This document shows positions 31,285-32,337 of a stretch of 32,337 nucleotides of DNA, one piece after another; position 1 is the stretch's first letter; the number at the start of each line of letters is the position of its first letter. The position numbers were made by a program, and so were the translations under genes. Under the pieces are notes generated by a model. It saw nothing but the letters and a program-made list of their open reading frames with translations. It ran no database searches and was not told the DNA's origin. Origin of the DNA: a virus. The stretch is taken from positions 1 to 32,337 of the IMG/VR virus record IMGVR_UViG_3300047497_000267; one strand, given 5' to 3'.

Positions 31285-32337
31285 TCAGTTCTGCTGCTGC
31301 TCAGCCCTAATCCGGCCCGCTCTGTCTTCGAGAAAATCGATCAGCCCATCGTCATGCGGCCCCAGCATCAGGTCGGTCAGGGCCCAGACCAGCGCATCCA
31401 CACGGTCGGGTGAGGCGGCGCCGCTGCCCGGTTCCCAGTTGCACATCTGGTCTTCCAGCGCCGGCAGGCCGCCCACATGGCGGACGCGGCCCTGCTCATA
31501 GAGCGCGGCCACCGGCTCAGCCCGCGTATGCTTGCCCTTGCTGGCGCTGACCGGGCGGAACGGCGCATCCCGCCACACCGTGCGCAGGGTCGCCTCGATC
31601 ATCTCGCCGCCATTGTTGGTCTCCGCGACGATGCGGTCGGCCCGGTGCAGCCGGTAGAGCTCGACCGCGCGCCTGGCCCAGGCATCGGGCGAATAACGGC
31701 CGGAGGCGTCGCGCAGCACATAGGCCAGCCCATCGTCGGCGATGCCGGCGACCACGATGCCGGTCTCGTCCGAATGCTCGCCTGAGGTGACGGCGGGGTC
31801 GATGGCGACGACGGTGCGCCGCATATCCGGCGCGGCGCCCGCCGGGATGCGCGCCGCCTCCACCATCGCGCGGCTCCACAGCGCACCGTCCGCCTGCTCC
31901 AGCAGCTCGGCATGTAGCTCCTGCCGGCCCAGCCGCGTGCCCTCATATTTGCCGACGATGGCGGTGAGGAAGGTGGCGGCGAGATTATCCTTGTTGTCGA
32001 AGGTCGAGCCGTGGGTCAGGCGGGTGGTCGGCGCGGCGGCCAGCTCGCGGATCAGCGGGATCGGCTTTGGCGTGGTCGTCACGACCACACGCGGGCGGTT
32101 GCCAAGGCGCAGGCCGAACATCAGCATGTCCCATGTTTCACGGGGATGCCGCCACGCCGCCAGCTCATCCGCCCAGGCCAGGTCATGCTGCGGCCCGCGC
32201 AGGCGCTGCGGCTCCTCGGCGGAAAACAGGGTCGCGACGGCGCCGTTGGCCCACAGGATGCGGTGGTTCGACGGCTCGTAATTCGGTTGCATCGCCGGCG
32301 CATCGAGCGACAGCAGGCCGCTCTGGCCCTCGATCAT
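31285..32337 (-). CDS. terL: Phage terminase large subunit, 5' end missing
   Basis: This is the ATPase and nuclease motor that packages phage DNA into proheads. The visible 350 residues carry the Walker B stretch LAWADE near residue 53-58, with E58 as the likely catalytic glutamate, and a motif III-like VVVTTTP at 84-90. The C-terminal RNase H-like nuclease follows, with acidic residues D180 (VVAIDP), E239 (IVAET) and D314 (DRVDALVW). No Walker A loop is present, so the true N-terminus lies beyond the right edge and the methionine at the edge is internal. The type resembles the terminase_6/COG5323 group of alphaproteobacterial prophages. It is the first gene of the minus-strand head operon visible here and converges on a plus-strand membrane protein gene 79 bases away. 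Confidence 0.93.
   Translation of the reverse strand: MIEGQSGLLSLDAPAMQPNYEPSNHRILWANGAVATLFSAEEPQRLRGPQHDLAWADELAAWRHPRETWDMLMFGLRLGNRPRVVVTTTPKPIPLIRELAAAPTTRLTHGSTFDNKDNLAATFLTAIVGKYEGTRLGRQELHAELLEQADGALWSRAMVEAARIPAGAAPDMRRTVVAIDPAVTSGEHSDETGIVVAGIADDGLAYVLRDASGRYSPDAWARRAVELYRLHRADRIVAETNNGGEMIEATLRTVWRDAPFRPVSASKGKHTRAEPVAALYEQGRVRHVGGLPALEDQMCNWEPGSGAASPDRVDALVWALTDLMLGPHDDGLIDFLEDRAGRIRAEQQQN

Overview
The window is most of the late (head, tail and lysis) region of a tailed, siphovirus-type prophage in a GC-rich alphaproteobacterium. The host class is inferred from the tail set (DUF2460, DUF2163 and NlpC/P60 proteins, also found in rhodobacterial gene transfer agents), the SleB-type endolysin and the strong GC bias at third codon positions. 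I cannot name a genus. The phage genes run on the minus strand, so their order is read from 32337 down to 1. Integrase, repressor, replication genes, small terminase and attachment sites are not visible; the large terminase is cut by the right edge.

Head region (32337 to about 17546): large terminase, a coiled-coil protein, a small unknown protein, an AT-rich acyltransferase-3 gene, a large SGNH-hydrolase tail or appendage protein, a GNAT toxin-antitoxin-like pair, an Ig-like virion protein, a Phd/ParE pair, a small phage protein, portal, prohead protease and major capsid protein. Neck and tail region (15848 to 1880): head-tail connector, gp10-like neck protein, tail terminator-like protein, a 73-aa protein, tail tube, tail chaperone with a probable -1 frameshift extension, tape measure, DUF2460, DUF2163, NlpC/P60, a 1396-aa tail-tip/host-specificity protein and a tail-fibre-assembly-like protein. 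Lysis region (1825 to 1158): holin and SleB endolysin, followed by a Tox-REase-5 nuclease toxin whose start overlaps the endolysin stop.

The striking feature is how much non-virion cargo is threaded through this late operon. Six loci point against phage transcription: a membrane protein, a secreted 109-aa protein, a ferritin-like diiron protein, HipBA, a lipoprotein and a two-domain protein between DUF2163 and NlpC. Others run with it: acyltransferase, GNAT pair, Phd/ParE, a multi-TonB_C exported protein, another exported protein and the nuclease toxin. Several carry their own operators or terminators, and several are visibly richer in A+T than the phage genes, which suggests separate acquisition.

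Candidates for new biology are: the HipBA operator array (four 16-bp palindromes at exactly 27-bp spacing); the GNAT toxin with a 64-aa partner fused in frame except for one stop codon; the O-acyltransferase next to an SGNH esterase on a virion-like protein; the diiron protein in the capsid module; and the nuclease toxin translationally coupled to lysis. All functions are inferred from sequence motifs read by eye.
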